Part shown: positions 42,139-50,291 of the stretch, piece by piece
Position numbering within the stretch: position 1 is the stretch's first letter
Layout: every line of letters starts with the position of its first letter
From: Thioglobus_A sp964344985
Lineage (GTDB): Bacteria > Pseudomonadota > Gammaproteobacteria > PS1 > Pseudothioglobaceae
DNA: 64,000 bases
Assembly (NCBI GenBank): GCA_964344985.1
Contig: CAYFPI010000003.1
Coordinates: 47,481-111,480 of the forward strand
Direction: 5' to 3'
The notes under the pieces: generated by a model
What the model saw: the letters and a program-made list of their open reading frames with translations, nothing else
What the model was told of the DNA's origin: nothing
The model's database searches: none
Translations under genes and position numbers: made by a program

Positions 42139-43923
42139 ATGCCACTTAAAGAAAAGTTAAAAAATCTAACTGGAAGCCCAGGTGTTTATCAAATGTTAGA
42201 TAAGCAAGGCTTAGTAATTTATGTGGGTAAGGCTAAAAATTTAAAAAAACGCGTTTCTAGTTATTTTTCCAAACAGCATGATTCTGGAAAAACACGCGCT
42301 CTGGTTAGTAATATTCAAGATTTTAAGGTTATAGTTACAGCATCAGAAACCCAAGCGTTATTACTTGAGAATGAGTTGATTAAGCAACACTTGCCAAGAT
42401 ACAACATCTTGTTAAAAGACTCTAAGAGTTACCCTTATATCTATATCAGTAACGACAAACATCCAAGAGTTGGGTTTTATCGTGGCAATAAAAGAGAAAA
42501 ATGCCAATTTTTTGGTCCGTATCCCTCGGCCCATGTTGTGAGAGATTCTCTAAATTTACTCAAAAAAATATTTAAAGTCAGGCAGTGTACAAATGCAACT
42601 TACAGATCAAGATCAAGAGCTTGCTTGGAATACCAAATAGGACTGTGTAGTGCGCCATGTGTGGGCAATATTACGACTGAACAGTATGAACAAGATGTCA
42701 ATATGATGTCTTTATTTTTATCAGGAAAGGGTAAACAAACACTGGATAAAATATCACAAAAAATGCAAATAGCAGCTGATAATCAAGATTTTGAATTAGC
42801 GGCTAAGCTTAGAGATCAGTTGATTGACTTGCGCACTATTCAGGAGCAACATTCATCAAGTTTGATGGGTGATTTAGATGTTGTTAGTATCGCCACTCAA
42901 GACGGAGTTAGCGGTGTGCAAGTATTGTTTGTTCGTGCAGGCAAACAAGTTGGGCAAGAGTTTATTTTGCCTAAAAACTCCAAGCAAGAAAGTATTGAAA
43001 AGGTTATGAGTGCATTTTTGCCACAATATTATGTTGGTAAAAATACACCTAAGCAAATTTTAATTAATTGTCAATTAGAAGATAAAAGTCTGTTGACTGA
43101 TGTGCTTAATACATCCATCATCTCCAAGCCAAAACAAGATAAAAAGCATTACCTTGATATTGCTAATCTCACTGCAAAAGAAAACCTTAATCAAATACTG
43201 TTATCAAAATTTAGAAAAAAATCTACTTTAGAGCACCTGCGCTCTGTACTGAGTTTAAAGTCATTGCCGGTACACATTGAGTGTTTTGATATTAGTCACA
43301 TGATGGGAGAAGCTACCAAAGCCTCGTGTGTTGTGTTTGAAAAAGGCATTCCTAAAAAGAGCAAATACAGACAGTTTGATATTAAAAATATTACGAAAGG
43401 CGATGATTATGCAGCAATGAATCAGGCTGTATTTAGGCGTTATTCAAAACTTCTTAAAGAAAAAAAATCCTTACCAAATGTTGTTTTTATTGACGGTGGG
43501 TTGGGGCAGTTAAATCAAGCAATTATGGTAATGAATTCAATTGGTATAGATGAAATTGAATTAGTTGGCGTGGCTAAAGGTGAAGGTAGAAAGGCTGGTT
43601 TAGAAACGTTAATCATGGTTGAAAATGATGAAGTAAAGAAGATTAATTTACCCATTCATGATCCTGCGTTAATGTTGATTAATCATATTCGTGATGAATC
43701 TCATCGGTTTGCTATTCAAGCACATCGGAATAAAAGGTCAAAAAAACGCACAACCTCTCCTTTGGAATCCATCTCTGGTATTGGAAAACTTCGCAGGACG
43801 GCATTATTAAATTATTTTGGCGGACTGCAAGAGATAAAAAACGCCTCTATTAATGAAATTCAAAAAGTTGACGGAATTAGTGCCGCCTTAGCGACTAAAA
43901 TATCTGAATCTTTTAAACAATAA
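42139..43923 (+). CDS. uvrC: UvrABC system protein C
   Basis: Makes the dual incisions of nucleotide excision repair. 594 residues: GIY-YIG domain at the N-terminus (G-S-P-G-V-Y-Q-M near 11, I-Y-V-G-K-A near 28), the UVR motif near 205-240, an RNase H-like endonuclease domain (C-F-D-I-S-H near 380, F-I-D-G-G-L-G-Q near 450), and a C-terminal HhH pair (S-I-S-G-I-G near 550). Full length. Confidence 0.97.
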   Translation: MPLKEKLKNLTGSPGVYQMLDKQGLVIYVGKAKNLKKRVSSYFSKQHDSGKTRALVSNIQDFKVIVTASETQALLLENELIKQHLPRYNILLKDSKSYPYIYISNDKHPRVGFYRGNKREKCQFFGPYPSAHVVRDSLNLLKKIFKVRQCTNATYRSRSRACLEYQIGLCSAPCVGNITTEQYEQDVNMMSLFLSGKGKQTLDKISQKMQIAADNQDFELAAKLRDQLIDLRTIQEQHSSSLMGDLDVVSIATQDGVSGVQVLFVRAGKQVGQEFILPKNSKQESIEKVMSAFLPQYYVGKNTPKQILINCQLEDKSLLTDVLNTSIISKPKQDKKHYLDIANLTAKENLNQILLSKFRKKSTLEHLRSVLSLKSLPVHIECFDISHMMGEATKASCVVFEKGIPKKSKYRQFDIKNITKGDDYAAMNQAVFRRYSKLLKEKKSLPNVVFIDGGLGQLNQAIMVMNSIGIDEIELVGVAKGEGRKAGLETLIMVENDEVKKINLPIHDPALMLINHIRDESHRFAIQAHRNKRSKKRTTSPLESISGIGKLRRTALLNYFGGLQEIKNASINEIQKVDGISAALATKISESFKQ

Positions 43924-43928
43924 GTCTT

Positions 43929-44097
43929 ATGTTTTTTCTTCGCTTACTTATTATTGCATTTGTTATTGCTTATATTATCTGGTTTGTTAATAACAAAATT
44001 TTAGGGAAAAATCTTAAAATTGCCAGAGTGATTGCNNNNNNNNNNNNNNNNNNNNNNNNNNNTGTTAGGTAGTTTGTCTTATTTACTAGAATCTTAA
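43929..44097 (+). CDS. Small membrane protein interrupted by an N run
   Basis: Six bases after uvrC an ATG opens M-F-F-L-R-L-L-I-I-A-F-V-I-A-Y-I-I-W-F-V-N-N-K-I-L-G, a single transmembrane helix followed by a basic stretch. It then meets 27 N. After the gap a different frame reads L-G-S-L-S-Y-L-L-E-S and a stop, so the true gap is not 27 bases, or the ORF would be frameshifted. Probably a roughly 55-residue, two-helix membrane protein translated with uvrC. Family unknown. Confidence 0.55.
44036..44062. other. Assembly gap, 27 N
   Basis: Run of N between uvrC and the HAD gene. The reading frame on its two sides differs by one base, so its stated length is likely an estimate. Confidence 0.95.
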
Positions 44098-44636
44098 CTC
44101 TTTTTGCTTAATAAAAGCGTATTAAGATGCTGAGTTTTTTTAATAATTTTATCTGACGCATTAACTAAGATTGACAAGTTGGATGCCTCCCATACAGGCA
44201 TATCACGCATGTGATCACCCATATAGTCAAAGCTTTTATTTCCAAAGCGTTCAACCAGCTTATCGGCCTTATTATGCGAAGATAAATTAAAGTCTTTATT
44301 GCTTGCCATTACATCATCAAATAGCTTAATATGTTTTGCTACAGCAAAGGCATAGTATTTATGAGAAGCAGTTGCTAGAATAATGCTTGAGCCTAGTTTT
44401 TTGCGTTCGTTAATATAATCAATGGTTTCTTGAATGTAAGGCAGTTCACTTACGTCAATAGTAAAGCGTTTAACCAGTTGGTCTTTTAAATAACCTTTGC
44501 CTTTGGCAAACCAAAATGGAAACATAACAATTAACCAAGGTTTGGACTTAAGAACACCCATGGATGACTCGAACAATAAATCAGTATTTATAAGCGTATG
44601 ATCAAGGTCAACAATCAGTGGGGTTGTATTGCTCAT
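44094..44636 (-). CDS. HAD-superfamily phosphatase-like protein
   Basis: 180 residues with motif I D-L-D-H-T near 9-13 (nucleophile Asp), motif II T-A-S near 88, motif III K near 120, and the motif IV D-H-M-R-D-M-P near 140. It resembles the SerB-like/HAD-IB domain that in some proteins is fused to a UbiA prenyltransferase; no fusion here. Substrate unknown. It starts by ATGA overlap with uup; I take the ATG at 44636 because GGAGCG precedes it. Confidence 0.8.
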   Translation of the reverse strand: MSNTTPLIVDLDHTLINTDLLFESSMGVLKSKPWLIVMFPFWFAKGKGYLKDQLVKRFTIDVSELPYIQETIDYINERKKLGSSIILATASHKYYAFAVAKHIKLFDDVMASNKDFNLSSHNKADKLVERFGNKSFDYMGDHMRDMPVWEASNLSILVNASDKIIKKTQHLNTLLLSKKS

Positions 44637-46486
44637 TCTAATTCGCTCCATTTTTCATAATAACGCTCAAGATCAGCCTCTAGTCGAGCCAGTCGAATTA
44701 AGGCGTCTTGAGAGGCGTCTTGTTTAAAAAATTCAGGGTCTGATAATTGTAATTGAATTTCTCCAATTTCAATTTCAGCATTTTCAATTTTATCAGGCAG
44801 TTTTTTTAATTCTTGCTGTTGTTTATAATTGAGTTTTTTTCCTTGTGCGGGTTTAGGTTTTTCAACAGTTGGTTTTTGAGTTTGTTTAGGTTTTTGAGAA
44901 TCTATGCGATCTTGTTTTTGTAAAAGATAATCATCATAACCGCCAGCATATTGATTAATAACACCATTGCCATCCATAACCACTGTTGAGCCAACCACAT
45001 TATTTAAGAAGGTACGGTCATGTGAAATAAGGATTAGCGTGCCGTTGTAGTCAACTAACATTTCTTCCAATAGCTCTAACGTTTCAACATCTAAATCATT
45101 GGTTGGCTCATCAAGTACTAACAAATTGGCAGGCTGAGATAGAATTTTAGCCAGCATTAAGCGATTTTTTTCACCACCAGAGAACATGCGAATAGGTGCC
45201 ATGGCTTGCTTTCCAGTAAACAAAAATTGACGAAGATAGCCAATAATGTGTTTGCTTTTTCCACCCACCTCGATTCTTTCACGACCTTCAGAGACAAAAT
45301 CCATGGCCTTCATATTTGGATCAAGGTTTTCACGCATTTGATCAAAATAGGCAAGCTTGATGGTTTTTGAGCGACGAATGGATCCTGATGTTGGTTTTAG
45401 CTCATCTAATAACAATTTAATAAAGGTTGATTTTCCAGCGCCATTGCCTCCAATGATGCCGATTTTTTCACCCTTAAGCACTAGCATTGAAAAGTCTTTA
45501 ACCAGATCTAATCCGGCAATTTGGTAAGATATTTTCTTAACTTCAAATACCAGTTTAGAAGCGCGATTTTCATCTTCGAGTGCATGAATTTTAACGTTAC
45601 CTTTTTTGCTTCTGCGATTAACAAAAGACTCTCGCATTGCCTTTAGTGCCCTAACTCTGCCTTCATTACGTGTTCTTCGTGCTTTGATGCCTTGTCTAAT
45701 CCAAACTTCTTCTTGGGCAAGTTTTTTGTCAAATCTTGCATTGGCCATTTCTTCAGCGTGAAGGCGTTCATCTTTACGCTTAACATAGTCTTTATAACCA
45801 CACTCAAAAACACTTAGATTTCCCCTGTCAAGATCAAAAACTTTATTTACAATGCCAGCAATAAAAGAGCGATCATGGCTAATTAAAATCAGCGTGCCAT
45901 GATAGTCTTTGAGCATTTTTTCAAGATCTAAAATAGCGGTAATGTCCATGTGGTTAGTTGGCTCATCAAGCAGTAGCACATCAGGTTCTTGAATAAGAGC
46001 CCTGGCTAACATGACTCGCCTTCTCCAGCCACCAGATAGGGTTGATAAAACAGCTTTTGGATCTAAAGTAAATCTATTGAGGATTGCTTCTATTTTATGT
46101 AAAAATTGCCAACCGTCTAATTGGTCAATTTTCTCTTGCAATGTGCTTGCCTGGTCAAGATCTTCGTTGTTAATAAAATCTTGGTATTGGCTTAAAATCA
46201 AGCCAATTTCTCCTAGGCCCTCTGCCACAATATTGAATAAGTTTTTTTCATTATCCTCAGGTGGTGTTTGTTCAAGATAGCTAATTTTGATGCCATTTTT
46301 AATTTTCAACTTGCCATCATCAGGCTCTATAGTAGCAGCAAGAACGCGCATAAGGGTGGATTTTCCTTCTCCATTCCTGCCAATTAGTGCAATTTTTTCA
46401 CCCTTATGAATAGTGGCACTCACCTCATTAAGAATGGGTTTGTCAGAAAAGCTTAGAGAAATATTATCAAGCGTAATAAGAGGCAT
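44633..46486 (-). CDS. uup: ABC-F ATPase Uup
   Basis: Soluble ABC-F protein acting on ribosomes or branched DNA (E. coli Uup limits transposon excision). 617 residues with two ABC modules: Walker A G-R-N-G-E-G-K-S-T near 36 and G-G-N-G-A-G-K-S-T near 345, signatures L-S-G-G and F-S-G-G, and Walker B L-L-L-D-E-P-T-N-H and L-V-L-D-E-P-T-N-D. A Pro/Lys-rich linker leads to a C-terminal coiled coil (about 545-617), characteristic of Uup. Confidence 0.93.
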   Translation of the reverse strand: MPLITLDNISLSFSDKPILNEVSATIHKGEKIALIGRNGEGKSTLMRVLAATIEPDDGKLKIKNGIKISYLEQTPPEDNEKNLFNIVAEGLGEIGLILSQYQDFINNEDLDQASTLQEKIDQLDGWQFLHKIEAILNRFTLDPKAVLSTLSGGWRRRVMLARALIQEPDVLLLDEPTNHMDITAILDLEKMLKDYHGTLILISHDRSFIAGIVNKVFDLDRGNLSVFECGYKDYVKRKDERLHAEEMANARFDKKLAQEEVWIRQGIKARRTRNEGRVRALKAMRESFVNRRSKKGNVKIHALEDENRASKLVFEVKKISYQIAGLDLVKDFSMLVLKGEKIGIIGGNGAGKSTFIKLLLDELKPTSGSIRRSKTIKLAYFDQMRENLDPNMKAMDFVSEGRERIEVGGKSKHIIGYLRQFLFTGKQAMAPIRMFSGGEKNRLMLAKILSQPANLLVLDEPTNDLDVETLELLEEMLVDYNGTLILISHDRTFLNNVVGSTVVMDGNGVINQYAGGYDDYLLQKQDRIDSQKPKQTQKPTVEKPKPAQGKKLNYKQQQELKKLPDKIENAEIEIGEIQLQLSDPEFFKQDASQDALIRLARLEADLERYYEKWSELE

Positions 46487-46528
46487 TGTTGGTATAAAAT
46501 TATTGTAATTTGTTTATGAGAACTTCTT

Positions 46529-46972
46529 GTGCGTTATTTTATTCAATTTTTACTAATACTTGGACTTATTAATCCTGTCTATGCAGAGAGTATCGAAGCA
46601 AAAAGCTTTGTTAATACTGAACAGGAAAAACGCTACCGATCTTTAATTGATGAGATTCGTTGTCCAGTTTGTCAAGGTCAAAGCATTGGCGGTTCTAATG
46701 CGAGTTTAGCTGTAGATTTAAGAGAAAAAGTTAGAGAATTAATTGTAAAAGAGCAAACGGATGATTCTATTAGAACATACATGACTGACCGTTATGGTGA
46801 TTTTGTTGTGTTTAAACCGCCTGTTAATAAAAACACTTATTTACTATGGATTGGACCATTTGTATTTTTAGCATTAGGTTTGTTTCTTTTTGTTCGTTCA
46901 TTATCAAATAAGAAAAAAACAAACAATACTACAACTGTTGACACTACCAAAGCCAAGGATTTATTAAAGTGA
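46529..46972 (+). CDS. ccmH: Cytochrome c maturation protein CcmH
   Basis: Holds apocytochrome c reduced for haem attachment. 147 residues: signal peptide at the N-terminus, R-C-P-V-C-Q near 44 (the conserved haem-lyase redox motif), N-A-S-L-A-x-D-L-R near 58, Y-G-D-F-V-V-F-K-P-P near 90, and a C-terminal membrane helix (about 103-123) with a short Lys-rich cytoplasmic tail. GTG start. The remaining ccm genes are not here, so the tail of the system has been detached from its operon. Confidence 0.93.
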   Translation: MRYFIQFLLILGLINPVYAESIEAKSFVNTEQEKRYRSLIDEIRCPVCQGQSIGGSNASLAVDLREKVRELIVKEQTDDSIRTYMTDRYGDFVVFKPPVNKNTYLLWIGPFVFLALGLFLFVRSLSNKKKTNNTTTVDTTKAKDLLK

Positions 46973-47370
46973 GCCAACATGAGGTAGAGGTTGTAACGCA
47001 GGGGCGTGGTGCCATTGAGATAACGCAGAAAATTAATAATATTATTGCGAATGAGTCGGGCGAATTATGTCACCTATTTGTTACCCATACTTCAGCATCA
47101 CTTATAATTACCGGCAATGAAGATCCTGATGTTTTATTAGATATCGAAGATTATTTTCAAAAATATGTAAAAGATGCAGACGTTAATTATCGCCATAACA
47201 ATGAAGGGGATTTTGACATGTCTGGACACATTCGAACGTTGTTAACAGGCGAGTCAAAAACCATTCCTGTGGTTGATAATCAGTTGGCTTTGGGAAAATT
47301 TCAAGGATTGTTCTTGTATGAGCATCGTGCAGGCATTAACAACAGAAAAATTATTATTACTTTGTCATGA
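46969..47370 (+). CDS. yjbQ: YjbQ/UPF0047 family protein
   Basis: 133 residues with H-L-F-V-T-H-T-S-A-S-L near 35-45, N-E-D-P-D near 50, H-N-N-E-G-D-F-D-M-S-G-H near 72 and Y-E-H-R-A near 120, all conserved in this family. Members have weak thiamin-phosphate-synthase activity in some species, but the physiological role is unsettled. GTG start overlapping the ccmH stop by four bases. Confidence 0.92.
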   Translation: MSQHEVEVVTQGRGAIEITQKINNIIANESGELCHLFVTHTSASLIITGNEDPDVLLDIEDYFQKYVKDADVNYRHNNEGDFDMSGHIRTLLTGESKTIPVVDNQLALGKFQGLFLYEHRAGINNRKIIITLS

Positions 47371-48032
47371 GTAGTGAAACAGAATTAAGCGATTTAATGG
47401 TAAGTGCTTTTACGCATCAGAAAAATGGAGAATTGTCTTTGGCAATTCAAGCTTGGAATGCGTTGTTACAACATCCAGGAGCTGATCAAGCATTGCGTGC
47501 CAATGCACACCTAAGTTTGGGAAATTTGCATCAACTGCAAGGCAATGATGACCTAGCAATTGAAAGCATGTCAAACGCCATTAAAGCCAACCCTAATAGT
47601 GCTGAGGCTTATTATTGTTTGGCATACATGGAGCAAGAAAAGGAAAATTTTGACAAGGCGATTGAATATTTTGAAAAATCTTTAGAAATTAATAATTCAG
47701 ATGCTGGAGTGTTTAACAACCTTGGTAATTGTTATGATCGTTTGGATAATGCTAATCAAGCAATTAAGACTTACACTCAAGCAATTGCACTAGATAAGGA
47801 TTATATTGCTGCTATTTACAATAGAGGTAATGCTTATTTAAAAAAAGCACAAGATGAATTGGCGCTTGAAGATTTCAATAAAGCCATTGAATTAGACTCA
47901 AATTTTTATCAAGCCTATTATAATCGTGGCACTTTATTAAAGCGCATGGGAAAGACGCAAGAATCTGAGAAAGATCTTGAATTTGCTAAAGCTTTGGCCC
48001 AACAAGAACTAGAACAAAAAGAGATACATTAA
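47367..48032 (+). CDS. Tetratricopeptide repeat protein
   Basis: 221 residues containing about five tandem TPR units from residue 50 to 215 (for example A-Y-Y-C-L-A-Y-M-E, V-F-N-N-L-G-N-C-Y, A-I-Y-N-R-G-N-A-Y, A-Y-Y-N-R-G-T-L-L). There is no signal peptide or membrane helix, so it is cytoplasmic and differs from CcmI, which is membrane-anchored. The position behind ccmH may still indicate a role in cytochrome assembly; that is only inference. Overlaps yjbQ by four bases and is followed by lysS. Confidence 0.85.
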   Translation: MSSETELSDLMVSAFTHQKNGELSLAIQAWNALLQHPGADQALRANAHLSLGNLHQLQGNDDLAIESMSNAIKANPNSAEAYYCLAYMEQEKENFDKAIEYFEKSLEINNSDAGVFNNLGNCYDRLDNANQAIKTYTQAIALDKDYIAAIYNRGNAYLKKAQDELALEDFNKAIELDSNFYQAYYNRGTLLKRMGKTQESEKDLEFAKALAQQELEQKEIH

Positions 48033-48035
48033 ATC

Positions 48036-49526
48036 ATGAGTGATCAAGACGACAACAAATTAATTGCAGAAAGAAAATCAAAACTCGCCTCTTTGAGAGA
48101 GGCGGGCAACCCGTTTGTCAATGATTTTAAGCCTGAAAATGCAGCGCAAGATGTTACGTCAAAATTTGACGAATTTTCTAAAGAAGAGTTAGAAGAAAAA
48201 GCAATAGAAGTTACAATTGCAGGGCGCATAATGCTTAAGCGTGTTATGGGCAAAGCAAGCTTTGCAACTTTGCAAGATTCTAGTGGAAAAATTCAAATAT
48301 TTGTAACGCGTGATGAATTGCCAGAAGGGTTTTATAACGAACAGTTTAAAAAATGGGATATTGGTGATATTGTTGGTGCCAAAGGTACTTTATTTAAAAC
48401 CAATGTTGGCGAACTTTCAGTTCGAATTAGTAAGATAAAATTATTAACAAAATCTCTTAGACCATTGCCTGAAAAATTTCACGGCTTATCTGACCAAGAG
48501 ATTCGCTACCGTCAGCGTTATGTTGATTTAATTACTAACGAACAGGCGCGCAATACTTTTAAGCGTCGTAGTGCCATTGTTAGTTATATTCGTAACTTCT
48601 TTAATAATCATGATTTTATGGAAGTTGAAACACCAATGCTACAAACCATTCCAGGTGGTGCAACAGCCAAGCCATTTGAAACCCACCATAATGCATTGGA
48701 CATGCCTATGTTTTTGCGTATTGCGCCTGAGCTTTATTTAAAACGTTTAGTAGTTGGCGGCATGGATCGTGTGTTTGAAATTAATCGTAACTTTAGAAAT
48801 GAAGGACTTTCAACTAGACACAATCCTGAGTTCACCATGATTGAGTTTTATCAAGCTTATGCAACTTATCACGATTTAATGGATTTAACAGAAAATCTAT
48901 TTAGAGGTATTGCAGTAGATGTTTGTGGTGATACTAATATCCATTATCAAGGTGATGATTTTGACTTTTCTAAAGCGTTTAATCGTATTAGTGTGTTTGA
49001 CTCCATACTTCAGTACAATCCGAATTTATCAGCTGATGACCTAAGTGAAGATAATGCTAAGGCAACAGCTAAATCACTGGGTATTGAGGTGAAAGATTCA
49101 TGGGGGTTAGGCAAGATTCAAATTGAAATTTTTGAAGCAACCGTTGAAGAAAAACTAATGCAGCCTACCTTTATTACTGAGTATCCAACTGAAGTTTCAC
49201 CGCTTGCACGTCGTAATGACAACAATCCATTTATTACTGATCGTTTTGAGTTGTTTATTGGCGGGCGTGAGATTGCCAATGGTTTTTCTGAACTTAATGA
49301 TGCACAAGACCAAGCTGAGCGCTTTCAAAAGCAAGTAGAAGAAAAAGATGCAGGTGATGATGAGGCCATGCATTATGATGCGGATTATATTCGTGCTTTA
49401 GAGTACGGCATGCCACCAACAGCAGGAGAGGGTATTGGCATTGATCGTTTAGTAATGTTATTTACTGATTCACCATCGATTCGTGATGTGTTGTTGTTTC
49501 CACATATGCGCCCTGAGGTTAAATGA
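48036..49526 (+). CDS. lysS: Lysyl-tRNA synthetase (class II)
   Basis: 496 residues: N-terminal OB-fold anticodon domain (about 55-150), class II motif 1 F-M-E-V-E-T-P-M-L near 200, motif 2 F-R-N-E-G near 250 and motif 3 G-I-G-I-D-R near 475. Its cognate tRNA-Lys(UUU) gene lies 2.9 kb downstream. Overlaps cmk by four bases. Confidence 0.97.
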   Translation: MSDQDDNKLIAERKSKLASLREAGNPFVNDFKPENAAQDVTSKFDEFSKEELEEKAIEVTIAGRIMLKRVMGKASFATLQDSSGKIQIFVTRDELPEGFYNEQFKKWDIGDIVGAKGTLFKTNVGELSVRISKIKLLTKSLRPLPEKFHGLSDQEIRYRQRYVDLITNEQARNTFKRRSAIVSYIRNFFNNHDFMEVETPMLQTIPGGATAKPFETHHNALDMPMFLRIAPELYLKRLVVGGMDRVFEINRNFRNEGLSTRHNPEFTMIEFYQAYATYHDLMDLTENLFRGIAVDVCGDTNIHYQGDDFDFSKAFNRISVFDSILQYNPNLSADDLSEDNAKATAKSLGIEVKDSWGLGKIQIEIFEATVEEKLMQPTFITEYPTEVSPLARRNDNNPFITDRFELFIGGREIANGFSELNDAQDQAERFQKQVEEKDAGDDEAMHYDADYIRALEYGMPPTAGEGIGIDRLVMLFTDSPSIRDVLLFPHMRPEVK

Positions 49527-50194
49527 GCGCACCAGTTTTAACCATTGATGGCCCAAGCGGAGTAGGTAAAGGCACAGTTGCTCGTGTTATTGCACAACAA
49601 CAAGGTTGGCATTTGTTAGACTCTGGTGCTATTTATCGCGCTTTTGCTTTAGCGGTTGATGCTCGAAGTGTCAGCATTGAGAATGAAGCAGCACTAGAAG
49701 AAATTGCTAAAAATCTTGATTTAGAATTCAGAACAGAGTCTGACAATGAGTTAGTTAGCGTGTATTTAGATGGTAAAGAGGTGTCCAATGTATTGCGTAC
49801 TGAGCAAACTGGCGAGATGGCATCTCGTATTGCCTCAATTGGCGTAGTGCGCGCAGCACTATTAAAGCGTCAGCAAGATTTTGCCAAAGAGCCAGGATTG
49901 GTGGCTGATGGGCGAGATATGGGTAGTGTGGTATTTGCCGATGCACCTTACAAAGTTTATTTAACTGCCAGCAGTGAAGAGCGTGCTACAAGACGCTTAA
50001 AACAATTGCAAGCACAAGGCCATGAGGGTATAATGTCGCAAATCTTAGCAGAGGTAGAAGCTAGAGATGCGCGAGATTCTTCTCGAAAGCATTCTCCACT
50101 TAAGCCAGCCAAAGATGCGCTTGTGGTTGATACAACAAACTTATCAATCGATCAAGTGATTAATCAGGTTCTAAACTTGATTGAAAAAAAGTAA
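49523..50194 (+). CDS. cmk: Cytidylate kinase
   Basis: Phosphorylates CMP and dCMP. 223 residues: Walker A G-P-S-G-V-G-K-G-T near 9, L-D-S-G-A-I-Y-R near 34, D-G-R-D-M-G near 130, and R-D-x-x-R near 185. Precedes rpsA, the usual cmk-rpsA-ihfB order; but aroA, normally just upstream of cmk, lies 31 kb away with a terminator after it. Confidence 0.95.
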   Translation: MSAPVLTIDGPSGVGKGTVARVIAQQQGWHLLDSGAIYRAFALAVDARSVSIENEAALEEIAKNLDLEFRTESDNELVSVYLDGKEVSNVLRTEQTGEMASRIASIGVVRAALLKRQQDFAKEPGLVADGRDMGSVVFADAPYKVYLTASSEERATRRLKQLQAQGHEGIMSQILAEVEARDARDSSRKHSPLKPAKDALVVDTTNLSIDQVINQVLNLIEKK

Positions 50195-50291
50195 AAGTTT
50201 GAGCGGTCAAACTTTATAAATAAACTAACCCGATAAATACCTAGCTGATACCGTTGCTAGAAAGTTTAGCGGTCAATATCTATAAAATAAT
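50195..50291 (+). promoter_or_regulatory. Structured rpsA leader with an imperfect direct repeat
   Basis: The 97-base space holds two related copies, AAGTTTGAGCGGTCAA near 50195 and AAGTTTAGCGGTCAA near 50262, each followed by an AT-rich TATAAA box. The first forms a hairpin (GTTTGA/TCAAAC with GCGG loop). In the second half CTAGC/GCTAG (50241-50260) competes with a GATACCG.../...CGGTCAATATC pairing (50247-50280). No Shine-Dalgarno precedes the ATG. S1 autoregulates its mRNA in E. coli through such leaders (established), so the same is likely here. Confidence 0.55.
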
